From an uncultured Flavobacteriaceae bacterium (GTDB lineage Bacteria > Bacteroidota > Bacteroidia > Flavobacteriales > Flavobacteriaceae), in assembly GCA_943842625.1 (NCBI GenBank), contig CALTCK010000008.1, positions 62,001 through 126,000 on the forward strand: a stretch of DNA of 64,000 nucleotides, given 5' to 3'. This document shows positions 34,922-42,800 of the stretch, piece after piece; the stretch's first letter is position 1, and the number at the start of each line of letters is the position of its first letter. The position numbers and the translations under genes were made by a program. A model generated the notes under the pieces. It was not told the DNA's origin. It saw only the letters and a list, made by a program, of their open reading frames with translations, and did not search any database.

Positions 34922-35980
34922 TTAATTATTATGATTGAGCGACTGAATGACGGGTTTTTTAGCTTCTTTTCTAGTGCCGTCAAAACCATCAATACCACTT
35001 ACTGTAGTATATCTAAAAATATTCTTTTTCCCAGGATTTATTATTTTAAACGCAGATTGACACATCAATGTTGCTTCGTGAAATCCACATAAAATAAGTT
35101 TTAATTTTCCAGGATAGGTATTGATATCACCAATTGCAAATATACCAGGAATGTTTGTCTGGTAATCAAAGGTGTCTACCTTAATAGCATTTTTTTCAAT
35201 TTCTAACCCCCAATCAGCAATAGGCCCAAGCCTTGGGGATAAGCCAAAAAGTGGAATAAAGTGATCTAAGTCAATATTGCTATCAACTTTATCTTTTGTG
35301 ATAACAATTCTCTCTAATTTTTCTTTTCCAATAAGTTGAGTAATCTCAGCTGGAGTAATGATGTTTATCTTTTTTTGGGTTTTTAATTCTCTCGCTTTTT
35401 CAAGAGAATCTAAAGCCCCCCTAAATTCATTTCTTCGATGAACAAGTGTAACTTCTTTAGCAATATCTGCCAAATAAATACTCCAATCGAGGGCCGAATC
35501 ACCCCCCCCAGCAATAACAATGCGCTTGTTTTTATAAATAGCAGGATCCTTAATAATATACTCCACCCCTTTACCCTCGTAAAAATTTAAGTTGTCCAGA
35601 CCGGGCTTTCTGGGCTCAAAACTTCCTAAACCTCCAGCAATAGCAATTACGGGCGCTTGATGCTTTGTTCCGCTACTTGTTACAACCACAAACATTCCGT
35701 TTTCATCTTTTGAAATTTTTTCTGCACGCTCCCCAAGAGTAAATCCAGGCTCAAATTGCTTACATTGTTCCAATAAGTTATTGGTTAGATCTCCAGCAAG
35801 AATTTCTGGAAAACCAGGAATGTCATAGATGGGTTTTTTTGGATAAATTTCGGAACACTGTCCCCCAGCTTGAGGAAGCGCGTCTATAAGGTGGCATTTA
35901 AGCTTTAGTAAACCCGCTTCAAACACTGTAAACAAACCTGTTGGTCCAGCCCCAATGATTAAGATATCCGTTTTTATCAT
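34922..35980 (-). CDS. Ferredoxin--NADP+ reductase, thioredoxin-reductase-like
   Basis: A 352-residue FAD/NAD(P)-dependent oxidoreductase of the TrxR-like FNR type. The FAD motif is IIGAGPTGLFTVFEAG. The NAD(P) motif is IVIAGGGDSALDWSIYLA, and IFAIGDINTYPGKLKLI contacts FAD. There is no CxxC redox pair, which separates it from true thioredoxin reductase. It heads a two-gene unit with the 2Fe-2S ferredoxin and is divergent from a 4Fe-4S ferredoxin gene 211 bp away. Confidence 0.92.
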   Translation of the reverse strand: MIKTDILIIGAGPTGLFTVFEAGLLKLKCHLIDALPQAGGQCSEIYPKKPIYDIPGFPEILAGDLTNNLLEQCKQFEPGFTLGERAEKISKDENGMFVVVTSSGTKHQAPVIAIAGGLGSFEPRKPGLDNLNFYEGKGVEYIIKDPAIYKNKRIVIAGGGDSALDWSIYLADIAKEVTLVHRRNEFRGALDSLEKARELKTQKKINIITPAEITQLIGKEKLERIVITKDKVDSNIDLDHFIPLFGLSPRLGPIADWGLEIEKNAIKVDTFDYQTNIPGIFAIGDINTYPGKLKLILCGFHEATLMCQSAFKIINPGKKNIFRYTTVSGIDGFDGTRKEAKKPVIQSLNHNN

Positions 35981-36164
35981 GTTAATATTTTTTCAAAATT
36001 GAAACCGCAAAATTACAAACCTTTTATCTTTTTTCTTGATTTTGAAGATTTTTTCTAATAGAAGTAAAGTTATTTAAAGTCAAAAGTATTGAGTTTTTTA
36101 ATTATCAGGAGTATTTTATAATAACTTTATGAAAATACATCCTTTATAATACGGAGATAAATTT

Positions 36165-36172
36165 TAGTTTTG
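36165..36172 (+). promoter_or_regulatory. -7 box TAGTTTTG upstream of the 4Fe-4S ferredoxin gene
   Basis: Matches TAnnTTTG and lies 19 nt before the GTG start. No clear TTG at 17-23 nt upstream. Confidence 0.4.
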
Positions 36173-36191
36173 TTCTTTTAAAAATTGAGTT

Positions 36192-36542
36192 GTGGCTATT
36201 AAAATTACAGATGAGTGTATTAATTGTGATGCTTGCGTTGCAGAATGTCCAAATAATGCAATTTATGAACCAGATCAGGAGTGGTCTTTTTCAGATGAAA
36301 CAATTTTAACAGGATTAATCACCTTGCCTGACGGTTCTAAGGCAGATGCTGACGCACAAAACGAACCAGGTTCTGATGAATTTTATTATATAGTGACCGA
36401 TAAATGTACAGAATGCAAAGGTTTTCACGAAGAGCCTCAATGTGCAGCCGTTTGTCCTGTTGATTGCTGTGTCCCTGATGAAAAAAATATAGAATCAGAA
36501 GCCGTCTTGCTCATTAAAAAATCTTGGATGCACGGAGAGTAA
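36192..36542 (+). CDS. 4Fe-4S dicluster ferredoxin
   Basis: A 116-residue ferredoxin of the YfhL/Fdx type. The first cluster motif is CINCDACVAECPNNAIY. The second is CTECKGFHEEPQCAAVCPVDCC, with the insertion typical of the Allochromatium-type family. The start codon is GTG at 36192; no ATG preserves the conserved N-terminus MAIKITDECINC. It is divergent from the ferredoxin reductase and convergent with lepA. Confidence 0.93.
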   Translation: MAIKITDECINCDACVAECPNNAIYEPDQEWSFSDETILTGLITLPDGSKADADAQNEPGSDEFYYIVTDKCTECKGFHEEPQCAAVCPVDCCVPDEKNIESEAVLLIKKSWMHGE

Positions 36543-36556
36543 ATCCCTTTCACGCT

Positions 36557-38353
36557 TTAATCATTTAGCTTAAGTACAGCCATAAAAGCTTCCTGAGGGA
36601 TTTCTACATTCCCTACCTGACGCATTCGTTTTTTTCCTTTTTTCTGTTTTTCAAGTAGTTTACGCTTACGAGAAATATCACCACCGTAACATTTTGCAGT
36701 AACATCCTTACGGAGCGCTTTTACTGTTTCTCTTGAAATAATTTTTGCTCCAATCGCTGCTTGAATAGGAATATCAAATTGCTGTCTTGGGATTAGTTGG
36801 CGTAGCTTTTCACACATTTTTTTTCCTACATCATAAGCATTGTCTTGATGTAATAAAGCAGATAAAGCGTCTACCGGATTACCATTTAATAATACATCTA
36901 CCTTTACTAATTTAGAAACTCGCATTCCTGTTGGATGATAATCAAAAGAAGCATATCCTTTTGACACTGTTTTTAAACGATCATAAAAATCGAAAACAAT
37001 TTCAGCGAGAGGCATATCAAAAGATAACTCAACCCTTTCAGGGGTTAAATAGGTTTGATTGGTAATCTGCCCGCGCTTACCAATACATAACGACATAACT
37101 GGGCCAACAAAATCCGATTTTGTGATAATTGAAGCTTTTATATAAGGCTCTTCAACCCGGTTTAAACTAGATGGTTCCGGTAAATCGGAAGGATTATTTA
37201 CTAACAGTATTTCGTCAGGCTCTTTATTGGTATAAGCATAATAAGAAACGTTAGGAACAGTCGTAATTACGGTCATTCCGAATTCTCGCTCTAAACGCTC
37301 TTGAATAATTTCTAAATGAAGCATTCCTAAAAAGCCACAGCGAAAACCAAAACCAAGCGCAGCTGAACTTTCTGGCTGAAAAACCAAAGAAGCATCGTTA
37401 AGCTGAAGTTTTTCCATGGAATTCCTTAACTCCTCGTAATCATCTGTGTCTACAGGATAGATCCCTGCAAACACCATTGGTTTAACATCTTCGAAACCAT
37501 CAATACTATTTTTAGTTGGATTTTTAAAATCGGTAATAGTATCACCCACTTTTACTTCCTTAGCTTCTTTAATCCCTGTGATTAAGTAACCCACATCTCC
37601 AGCTTTTACGCTGCTTTTTATTTCTTGTTTTAATTTAAGAGCCCCCACCTCGTCTGCATAATAGTCATTATTGGTTGCCATAAATTTAATATGCTGGCCC
37701 TTTTTAATTTCCCCGTTTAATATCCTGAAATAGGTTTCAACTCCCCTAAAAGGATTGTAAACAGAGTCAAATATTAGAGCCTGTAATGGCTCGTTTACAT
37801 CTCCTTGTGGAGCTGGTATTCTTTCAATAATAGCCTCTAAAATAGTCTCAATTCCAATACCTGTTTTAGCACTCGCTGGAATTACTTCTTCCGCATCACA
37901 ACCCAAGAGTCCAACAATATCATCAGTTACTACCTCTGGATTTGCAGATGGTAAATCAACTTTGTTTAACACAGGGATAATTTCTAGATCATTCTCAAGT
38001 GCCAAATACAAATTAGATATGGTTTGAGCCTGAATACTTTGAGCAGCATCAACTACCAACAAGGCTCCTTCGCAAGCCGCAATTGACCTGGAAACCTCGT
38101 AAGAAAAGTCGACATGCCCAGGAGTATCTATTAAATTTAAAACATACGTTTCTCCTTTATAAACATATTCCATTTGTATCGCGTGACTTTTAATGGTAAT
38201 ACCTCGTTCTCGCTCCAAATCCATACTGTCTAACAATTGGTTTTGTTTTTCGCGTGCAGTAACTGCTCCAGTGGCGTCTAAAAGACGATCAGCTAGGGTG
38301 CTTTTACCATGATCAATATGGGCAATAATGCAAAAATTACGTATGTTTTTCAT
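36557..38353 (-). CDS. lepA: Elongation factor 4 (LepA), translational GTPase
   Basis: A full-length 598-residue EF4. G1 is AHIDHGKST, followed by the switch I/G2 [15 protein letters not shown]3 DTPGHVDF and G4 [11 protein letters not shown]. The LepA-specific C-terminal domain ([50 protein letters not shown]) is complete. LepA promotes correct ribosome assembly or translocation on the membrane-associated fraction. A TATATTTG box (38381-38388, minus strand) lies 27 nt upstream of the ATG. Confidence 0.98.
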   Translation of the reverse strand: MKNIRNFCIIAHIDHGKSTLADRLLDATGAVTAREKQNQLLDSMDLERERGITIKSHAIQMEYVYKGETYVLNLIDTPGHVDFSYEVSRSIAACEGALLVVDAAQSIQAQTISNLYLALENDLEIIPVLNKVDLPSANPEVVTDDIVGLLGCDAEEVIPASAKTGIGIETILEAIIERIPAPQGDVNEPLQALIFDSVYNPFRGVETYFRILNGEIKKGQHIKFMATNNDYYADEVGALKLKQEIKSSVKAGDVGYLITGIKEAKEVKVGDTITDFKNPTKNSIDGFEDVKPMVFAGIYPVDTDDYEELRNSMEKLQLNDASLVFQPESSAALGFGFRCGFLGMLHLEIIQERLEREFGMTVITTVPNVSYYAYTNKEPDEILLVNNPSDLPEPSSLNRVEEPYIKASIITKSDFVGPVMSLCIGKRGQITNQTYLTPERVELSFDMPLAEIVFDFYDRLKTVSKGYASFDYHPTGMRVSKLVKVDVLLNGNPVDALSALLHQDNAYDVGKKMCEKLRQLIPRQQFDIPIQAAIGAKIISRETVKALRKDVTAKCYGGDISRKRKLLEKQKKGKKRMRQVGNVEIPQEAFMAVLKLND

Positions 38354-38566
38354 AAAAAAAGACTACTCTTATTGAGTTTGCAAATATAGAATAAAAGGAA
38401 CCAATTTACAGTGCTTAATTAAAAACCGTTTTAAAAAACTAATTAAAATAATTGTCAATACGATAATTACAAAAAACCAGCTTATGTGGTTTATTAAAAT
38501 CTAAATAATTACTCTTATATACAGACGTATACAGATAGCCATTAATTTACTTATTTTTGCAAACAT

Positions 38567-39559
38567 ATGGTTAAAATAGACACTATAGAACTAGGAGATT
38601 TTCCGCTGTTACTCGCTCCTATGGAAGATGTAAGCGACCCTCCGTTCCGTGCCTTGTGCAAAGAACAAGGAGCAGATGTTGTTTATACGGAGTTTATATC
38701 GTCTGAGGGTTTGATTCGCGACGCTGCAAAAAGCGTTATGAAACTTGATATTTATGAAAAAGAACGACCTGTTGGAATTCAAATTTTTGGCGCAAATTTA
38801 GATTCAATGCTTCGAAGTATCGAAATAGTGGAAGCTTCGAATCCAGATATTATTGATATTAACTTTGGTTGTCCGGTAAAAAAAGTCGTTTCTAAAGGAG
38901 CGGGTGCTGGGATATTAAAAGATATTGATTTAATGGTTTCTTTAACTAAAGCTATGGTTGAACATACTTCTTTACCAATAACAGTAAAAACGCGTTTGGG
39001 TTGGGATGAAGAAACTATAAAAATTGTAGAGGTAGCCGAAAGATTACAAGATGTAGGCTGCAAAGCAATAGCTATTCATGGAAGAACAAGAAAACAAATG
39101 TACAAGGGAGCTGCTGATTGGGCTCCTATTGCAGCGGTAAAAAACAATCCGAGAATGCACATACCTGTTTTCGGAAATGGCGACGTTAATACTCCAGAAC
39201 GCGCCAAAGAAATGAGAGATTCATTTGGTCTTGACGGCGCAATGATTGGTAGAGCGAGTATTGGCAACCCTTGGTTTTTTAGAGAGGTACAACATTATTT
39301 AAAAACAGGTAAAAAATTATTAAATCCTACGATGTCCGAACGTATTGAAGCCGCAAGAAGACATTTACAAATGGCGATCGATTGGAAAGGTGAAAAATTA
39401 GGTGTTTTTGAAACAAGAAGGCATTATACAAATTATTTTAGAGGAATACCTCATTTTAAGGAATATAGAATGAAAATGGTCACTAGTGATGATTCCATTG
39501 ATGTTTTTAATGTAATTAACGAAGTAGCTTTAAAGTTTAAGGACTATCAGTTTGACTAA
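38567..39559 (+). CDS. dusB: tRNA-dihydrouridine synthase, DusB-like
   Basis: A 330-residue FMN enzyme that reduces specific uridines in tRNA D loops. LLAPMEDVSDPPFRALC starts the TIM barrel. The catalytic Cys is in INFGCPVKKV. VKTRLGWD, AIHGRTRKQMYKG and GNGDVNTPERAKEM bind FMN and substrate. The C-terminal helical domain is present (ETRRHYTNYFRGIPHF). A TATTTTTG box at 38552-38559 lies only 7 nt before the ATG, so the transcript would be nearly leaderless. The end overlaps the convergent permease gene by 4 nt. Confidence 0.95.
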   Translation: MVKIDTIELGDFPLLLAPMEDVSDPPFRALCKEQGADVVYTEFISSEGLIRDAAKSVMKLDIYEKERPVGIQIFGANLDSMLRSIEIVEASNPDIIDINFGCPVKKVVSKGAGAGILKDIDLMVSLTKAMVEHTSLPITVKTRLGWDEETIKIVEVAERLQDVGCKAIAIHGRTRKQMYKGAADWAPIAAVKNNPRMHIPVFGNGDVNTPERAKEMRDSFGLDGAMIGRASIGNPWFFREVQHYLKTGKKLLNPTMSERIEAARRHLQMAIDWKGEKLGVFETRRHYTNYFRGIPHFKEYRMKMVTSDDSIDVFNVINEVALKFKDYQFD

Positions 39560-40755
39560 GCAATTAACTTTTTTGTAACTCGAGTTGCTGCAATTTTTGA
39601 AGCCATACCACCCAAAAAAAGGATAGTTACCAACACAATTACGACATTTATAAATTCAAGCTTTACCGGATAAGGCATGTTTGGAGCTATAGACACAAAA
39701 CCAAACTTTTGTTGAAAAAAGATTACTGCTATTCCAAAGAAAAGACCCACTAATAAGCCTGTAGACGTCATTAATAATCCATTGTAAAAAAATATTCTTC
39801 TAACTTCTTTTAGCGTTAGCCCCAATGAAACGAGTGTTTTAATATTATTTCGTTTATCGATAATGATCATGATTATCGTCCCAGTGATATTAAATATGGC
39901 AATTGCAGCGATTAAACTTACAAATATGTAAACAAATAAATTTTCGATATTTAACATTTTATATAAACCGTCGTTCTGCTGAATTCTATTTTTAACAGTA
40001 ACACTATTATTGAAAATTGATTTAATTTCTGATCGCACGAAATCTTCGTTGGCATTCGAAGAAAGTTTGATTTCTATCGATGTTACCTCATTTTTTTTCA
40101 TAGCCAATAAAGCCCCTGCATACTCAATATCAGAGAAAACATATTCGCTATCTAACTCTTCATTTACACTGTACATACCTGATGCAACAGCTTTTCTTTT
40201 GGTAAAAGCATCCGTGGGATTTAAAATTTGACCAGTTCCGGGTTTAGGAACATAAATTTCAAGTAAATTACCATAGTCTAAAACTCCCAAAGAAAGTTTC
40301 TGCGAAATTCCCAAACCAATGACAACCTCATCGCGATTAGGAACCAACCAATCGTTTAAAAACAAAATACTGTCAATAGGGATTACATTTTTAAAATTTT
40401 GGTCTACCCCTTTAATTTTCGCTACATGATTTTTACCTCGATATTGAATAAAAACTCTTTCCTCTATTGTTTTTGTATAAGCTTCTATTCCTTTAATTTC
40501 TGACAGTCTATTTTCGAATTCCTCTGGAAATAGGATGGTTTTATCTTGGTAAGAATAAACTTTTAGATCAGCATCAAACAAATTGGTAAACTGAAGGCTA
40601 AACTCTCTTAGACCAGAAAACCCAGAAAGAACAATAAACAAAGCAATAGATCCAACCGCAGCAGCAGTAACTGCAATTCTAGCAATAATGTTAATTGCAT
40701 TTTTGCTGCTTTTTGAAAATAAATATCGCTTCGCAATGTAGAAAGGAAAATTCAA
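39556..40755 (-). CDS. ABC transporter permease, LolC/LolE-FtsX type
   Basis: A 399-residue inner-membrane protein with one N-terminal helix, a periplasmic MacB-like domain of about 220 residues, and three C-terminal helices. YIAKRYLFSKSSKNAINIIARIAV is the expected N-terminal pattern of lipoprotein-releasing or FtsX-like permeases. The start codon is TTG at 40755, placed directly after the rbfA stop codon (TAATTG), so translation is probably coupled to rbfA. No ATPase partner is encoded nearby. The family call is firm; lipoprotein release is a likely but unproven role. Confidence 0.88.
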   Translation of the reverse strand: MNFPFYIAKRYLFSKSSKNAINIIARIAVTAAAVGSIALFIVLSGFSGLREFSLQFTNLFDADLKVYSYQDKTILFPEEFENRLSEIKGIEAYTKTIEERVFIQYRGKNHVAKIKGVDQNFKNVIPIDSILFLNDWLVPNRDEVVIGLGISQKLSLGVLDYGNLLEIYVPKPGTGQILNPTDAFTKRKAVASGMYSVNEELDSEYVFSDIEYAGALLAMKKNEVTSIEIKLSSNANEDFVRSEIKSIFNNSVTVKNRIQQNDGLYKMLNIENLFVYIFVSLIAAIAIFNITGTIIMIIIDKRNNIKTLVSLGLTLKEVRRIFFYNGLLMTSTGLLVGLFFGIAVIFFQQKFGFVSIAPNMPYPVKLEFINVVIVLVTILFLGGMASKIAATRVTKKLIA

Positions 40756-41151
40756 TTATATTTTTTTTCGTTTGTCCAGTAAATTAGGGTCTATAATGGG
40801 GTTTTCTTTTCCCTGAACCGCACCCTCAAGTTTGTTTATATACTCTAAAGAATCATCATTATAGAAGGCTAAATCAGGCATTTTACGCAGCTGATGTTTT
40901 GTTTTTTGAGCTATTTGATGCTTGATTTTTGGCTTTAACTCGTTCAGTTCTTTTACAATATCGTCTGATTTTTCTGCTGGAAAAACACTGGTATACACTT
41001 TTGACAAGGACAAATCTGTTGTAACGGTCACTTTGGTCACCGAAATAATAATACCTAACTGACCAGATTCGTGTAACATTTTTTGTAATACGACCGCCAG
41101 ATCGTTTTGTAAAACACCTGCAATCTTCTTTTGTCTATTCGTTTCATTCAT
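40756..41151 (-). CDS. rbfA: 30S ribosome-binding factor RbfA
   Basis: A 131-residue KH-like protein that binds the 30S subunit and helps mature the 16S rRNA 5' end. NETNRQKKIAGVLQNDLAVVLQ is the N-terminal pattern, followed by ISVTKVTVTTDLSLSKVYTSVF and HQIAQKTKHQLRKMPDLAFYNDDSLEYI. The ATG at 41151 fits the family start better than an upstream in-frame codon at 41169. It forms a unit with the LolC/E-like permease gene. Confidence 0.95.
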   Translation of the reverse strand: MNETNRQKKIAGVLQNDLAVVLQKMLHESGQLGIIISVTKVTVTTDLSLSKVYTSVFPAEKSDDIVKELNELKPKIKHQIAQKTKHQLRKMPDLAFYNDDSLEYINKLEGAVQGKENPIIDPNLLDKRKKI

Positions 41152-41227
41152 CCTGCAAAAATACCACAATTAAAAAAAAGAAACTTTAATTAAGTAAACA
41201 GAAGACACGTATGGTAATTAGAATTCT

Positions 41228-41235
41228 TATTTTTG
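41228..41235 (+). promoter_or_regulatory. -7 box TATTTTTG upstream of mce
   Basis: Matches TAnnTTTG, 21 nt before the ATG of the epimerase gene; AAGGA lies between as a possible ribosome-binding site. Confidence 0.45.
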
Positions 41236-41256
41236 TTTAATAATAGATAAGGAATC

Positions 41257-41658
41257 ATGAAAAAAATAGAACATATTGGGATCGCCGTAAGAAACCTTAA
41301 AGATTCAAATAAAGTTTATGAAAGCTTGTTGGGAAGCCCTCCCTATAAAATGGAGGAAGTAAAAAGCGAAGGAGTTCGTACTTCTTTTTTTAAGATTGGC
41401 GAAAGCAAAGTAGAGCTTTTAGAGGCGAGTAATCCAGAAAGCACTATTTCAAAATTTATAGATAAAAGAGGAGAAGGCGTGCACCACATTGCTTTTTTAG
41501 TTGATGATATTGAATCCGAGCTTTTAAGATTAAAAAATGAAGGTTTTGTCGTATTGAACGAAACACCAAAAAAAGGAGCCGATAATAAATGGGTTGCTTT
41601 CCTGCACCCTAAAACTACAAGTGGGGTTTTGATTGAATTATGCCAAGAGATAAAATAA
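41257..41658 (+). CDS. mce: Methylmalonyl-CoA epimerase
   Basis: A 133-residue vicinal-oxygen-chelate protein. EHIGIAVRNL supplies the first metal His, GVHHIAFLVDD the second, and VLIELCQ at the C-terminus the Glu ligand. KVELLEASNP and ADNKWVAFLHPK fit the epimerase. It interconverts (R)- and (S)-methylmalonyl-CoA for B12-dependent methylmalonyl-CoA mutase, so the organism probably uses cobalamin. That is relevant to the B12-type regulator 1.1 kb downstream. Confidence 0.93.
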   Translation: MKKIEHIGIAVRNLKDSNKVYESLLGSPPYKMEEVKSEGVRTSFFKIGESKVELLEASNPESTISKFIDKRGEGVHHIAFLVDDIESELLRLKNEGFVVLNETPKKGADNKWVAFLHPKTTSGVLIELCQEIK

Positions 41659-41670
41659 TAAAAAAATAGC

Positions 41671-41700
41671 TTGCCAAATATATAAAGAGTTATAAATTTG
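41671..41700 (+). promoter_or_regulatory. Promoter of the CAU tRNA (TTG-N19-TAAATTTG)
   Basis: TTG at 41671-41673 and TAAATTTG at 41693-41700 are separated by 19 nt, the same geometry as the tRNA-Cys promoter. The tRNA begins 13 nt after the box. Confidence 0.8.
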
Positions 41701-41712
41701 CAGAACAAAGTC

Positions 41713-41786
41713 GGTCCCATAGCTCAGCTGGTTAGAGCACCTGACTCATAATCAGGGGGTCCTTGGTTCGAGCCCAAGTGGGACCA
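41713..41786 (+). tRNA. tRNA with anticodon CAU (tRNA-Met, or Ile2 if lysidine-modified)
   Basis: A complete cloverleaf. The acceptor GGTCCCA pairs with TGGGACC. The D arm is GCTCAGCTGGTTAGAGC. The anticodon stem CCTGA/TCAGG encloses CTCATAA with anticodon CAU. The T arm is CTTGG-TTCGAGC-CCAAG, and the discriminator is A. A paired first acceptor base pair argues against initiator tRNA. Elongator Met versus lysidine-modified Ile cannot be settled by eye. Confidence 0.95.
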
Positions 41787-41798
41787 CAAGCAAAATTT

Positions 41799-41827
41799 AA
41801 GGTTTACATAGGTGTAAGCCTTTTTTT
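41799..41827 (+). terminator. Intrinsic terminator after the CAU tRNA
   Basis: AAGGTTTACA (41799-41808) pairs with TGTAAGCCTT (41813-41822) around TAGG, followed by T residues. Confidence 0.85.
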
Positions 41828-41914
41828 ATGGACATCATCCAGAACAACAAAACTTCACTATAGAAATAATAGATAGATTAAGTGATTATTCAGATAAACA
41901 ACTTGATAATGCTA

Positions 41915-42110
41915 TTAAGAATTAAATGTTTTATAAATAATATGGAGAATAATTAAAATAACAATAATCCACCAATATTTTTTAAACATATAATCAGTCC
42001 ACTTATTTGCTCCCCACATAATATAAAATTAATAATTCAAATATAATGCTATTATAAATTAACACTCCAAGAAAACCTATTATAGAAAGCTTTAAAAGAC
42101 CTATTTCTTA
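41915..42110 (-). pseudogene. Remnant of a small hydrophobic membrane protein (split frame)
   Basis: Two adjacent minus-strand frames are both strongly hydrophobic. The upstream one (to the stop codon at 42003-42005) reads LSIIGFLGVLIYNSIIFELL and lacks a start codon. The downstream one (41915-42019) starts MWGANKWTDYMFKKYWWIIV and ends HIIYKTFNS. One frame change near 42005-42015 would join them into a roughly 65-residue protein with two membrane helices. It could instead be a genuine 34-residue single-helix peptide. I do not recognise a family. Confidence 0.4.
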
Positions 42111-42220
42111 ACAAAACTATATACTATAAAAGGTAAGGTTGTAATAAGATTTAAATAGAATTATATTTACTATTTAGATTTTACAATTTTATATAACCAC
42201 ACTCTACAATAATTTATTTT

Positions 42221-42541
42221 ATGAAAAAAGTATTTGGCCTATTGTGTATCATAGGAATAGCTTATCCTTACTATTACATCTTTAAATTTATTGAAACCAA
42301 TAATTGGGAATGGTCTACTTCACTATTTTTTGAACAAATTAATCAGAATTATGCAATGAGTATTTTAAATGCTGATTTAACTATTGCAGCCACATCTTTT
42401 CTTATTTTTCTTATTTACAGATTAAGAGTAAAAGCAATTAGTAAAAATCAGTTCATAAAGTATTTGGTATCTTTATTTACAGTTGGTTTTTCATTAGCCC
42501 TGCCACTATATCTATATGACAATTATGAAAAGAATACCTAA
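42221..42541 (+). CDS. DUF2834 family small membrane protein
   Basis: A 106-residue protein with three hydrophobic helices (about residues 4-22, 48-65 and 80-98). The pattern matches DUF2834: IGIAYPYYYIFKFIE at the start, a central NADLTIAATSFLIFLIYR, and the C-terminal GFSLALPLYLYDNY. Function is unknown. It lies in a patch of decayed accessory genes between the CAU tRNA and the carotenoid cluster. Its stop codon overlaps that of a recombinase remnant on the other strand. Confidence 0.75.
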   Translation: MKKVFGLLCIIGIAYPYYYIFKFIETNNWEWSTSLFFEQINQNYAMSILNADLTIAATSFLIFLIYRLRVKAISKNQFIKYLVSLFTVGFSLALPLYLYDNYEKNT

Positions 42542-42707
42542 ACCATAGGCATGTCTTCTTCTTTCAATTCTACTATTTCTAAACTTCTTAAGTAGGTTAA
42601 ACTTACATTTATAGATGAATGCCCATAGCTTTCTGTAGCTTGGCTATAGAGTCTGTTCTCTTAAAGCGCTTAACATTTCTAAACCTTATAAAATTTACAC
42701 CCTTTTT
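42538..42707 (-). pseudogene. Tyrosine recombinase (integrase) C-terminal remnant, frameshifted
   Basis: Minus-strand translation gives RTDSIAKLQKAMG in one frame and GHSSINVSLTYLRSLEIVEL, followed by KEEDMPMV and a TAG, in the next. Joined, this is the C-terminal catalytic end of a phage-type tyrosine recombinase, with the GHSSI His region and the nucleophile Tyr in LTYL. One base is missing at the junction (ATGGGCATTC), and nothing upstream of about 42707 continues the gene. It is therefore a dead fragment. Its position 0.8 kb from a tRNA is typical of an old integrated element. Confidence 0.75.
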
Positions 42708-42762
42708 TAATTAAAATGAATCTATTAAATCATTAATTTACAATTATTTACATAAAAAATTC

Positions 42763-42791
42763 TTGTCTATTAAATAAAAAGAGTACTTTTG
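42763..42791 (+). promoter_or_regulatory. Promoter of the MerR/CarH-like gene (TTG-N18-TACTTTTG)
   Basis: TTG at 42763-42765 and TACTTTTG at 42784-42791 are separated by 18 nt. The ATG at 42801 is only 9 nt after the box, so the transcript is predicted to be leaderless or nearly so. Confidence 0.75.
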
Positions 42792-42800
42792 TTTGATAAA

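Noticed and set aside
41713-41786. Initiator tRNA-fMet
   Set aside because: The first acceptor pair is G-C and fully paired, whereas bacterial initiator tRNAs have an unpaired first position.
41828-41925. Short plus-strand frame after the CAU tRNA terminator (HPEQQNFTIEIIDRLSDY segment)
   Set aside because: It looks protein-like but has no start codon, is only about 30 codons, and overlaps the minus-strand membrane remnant. Mentioned as debris, not listed as a gene.
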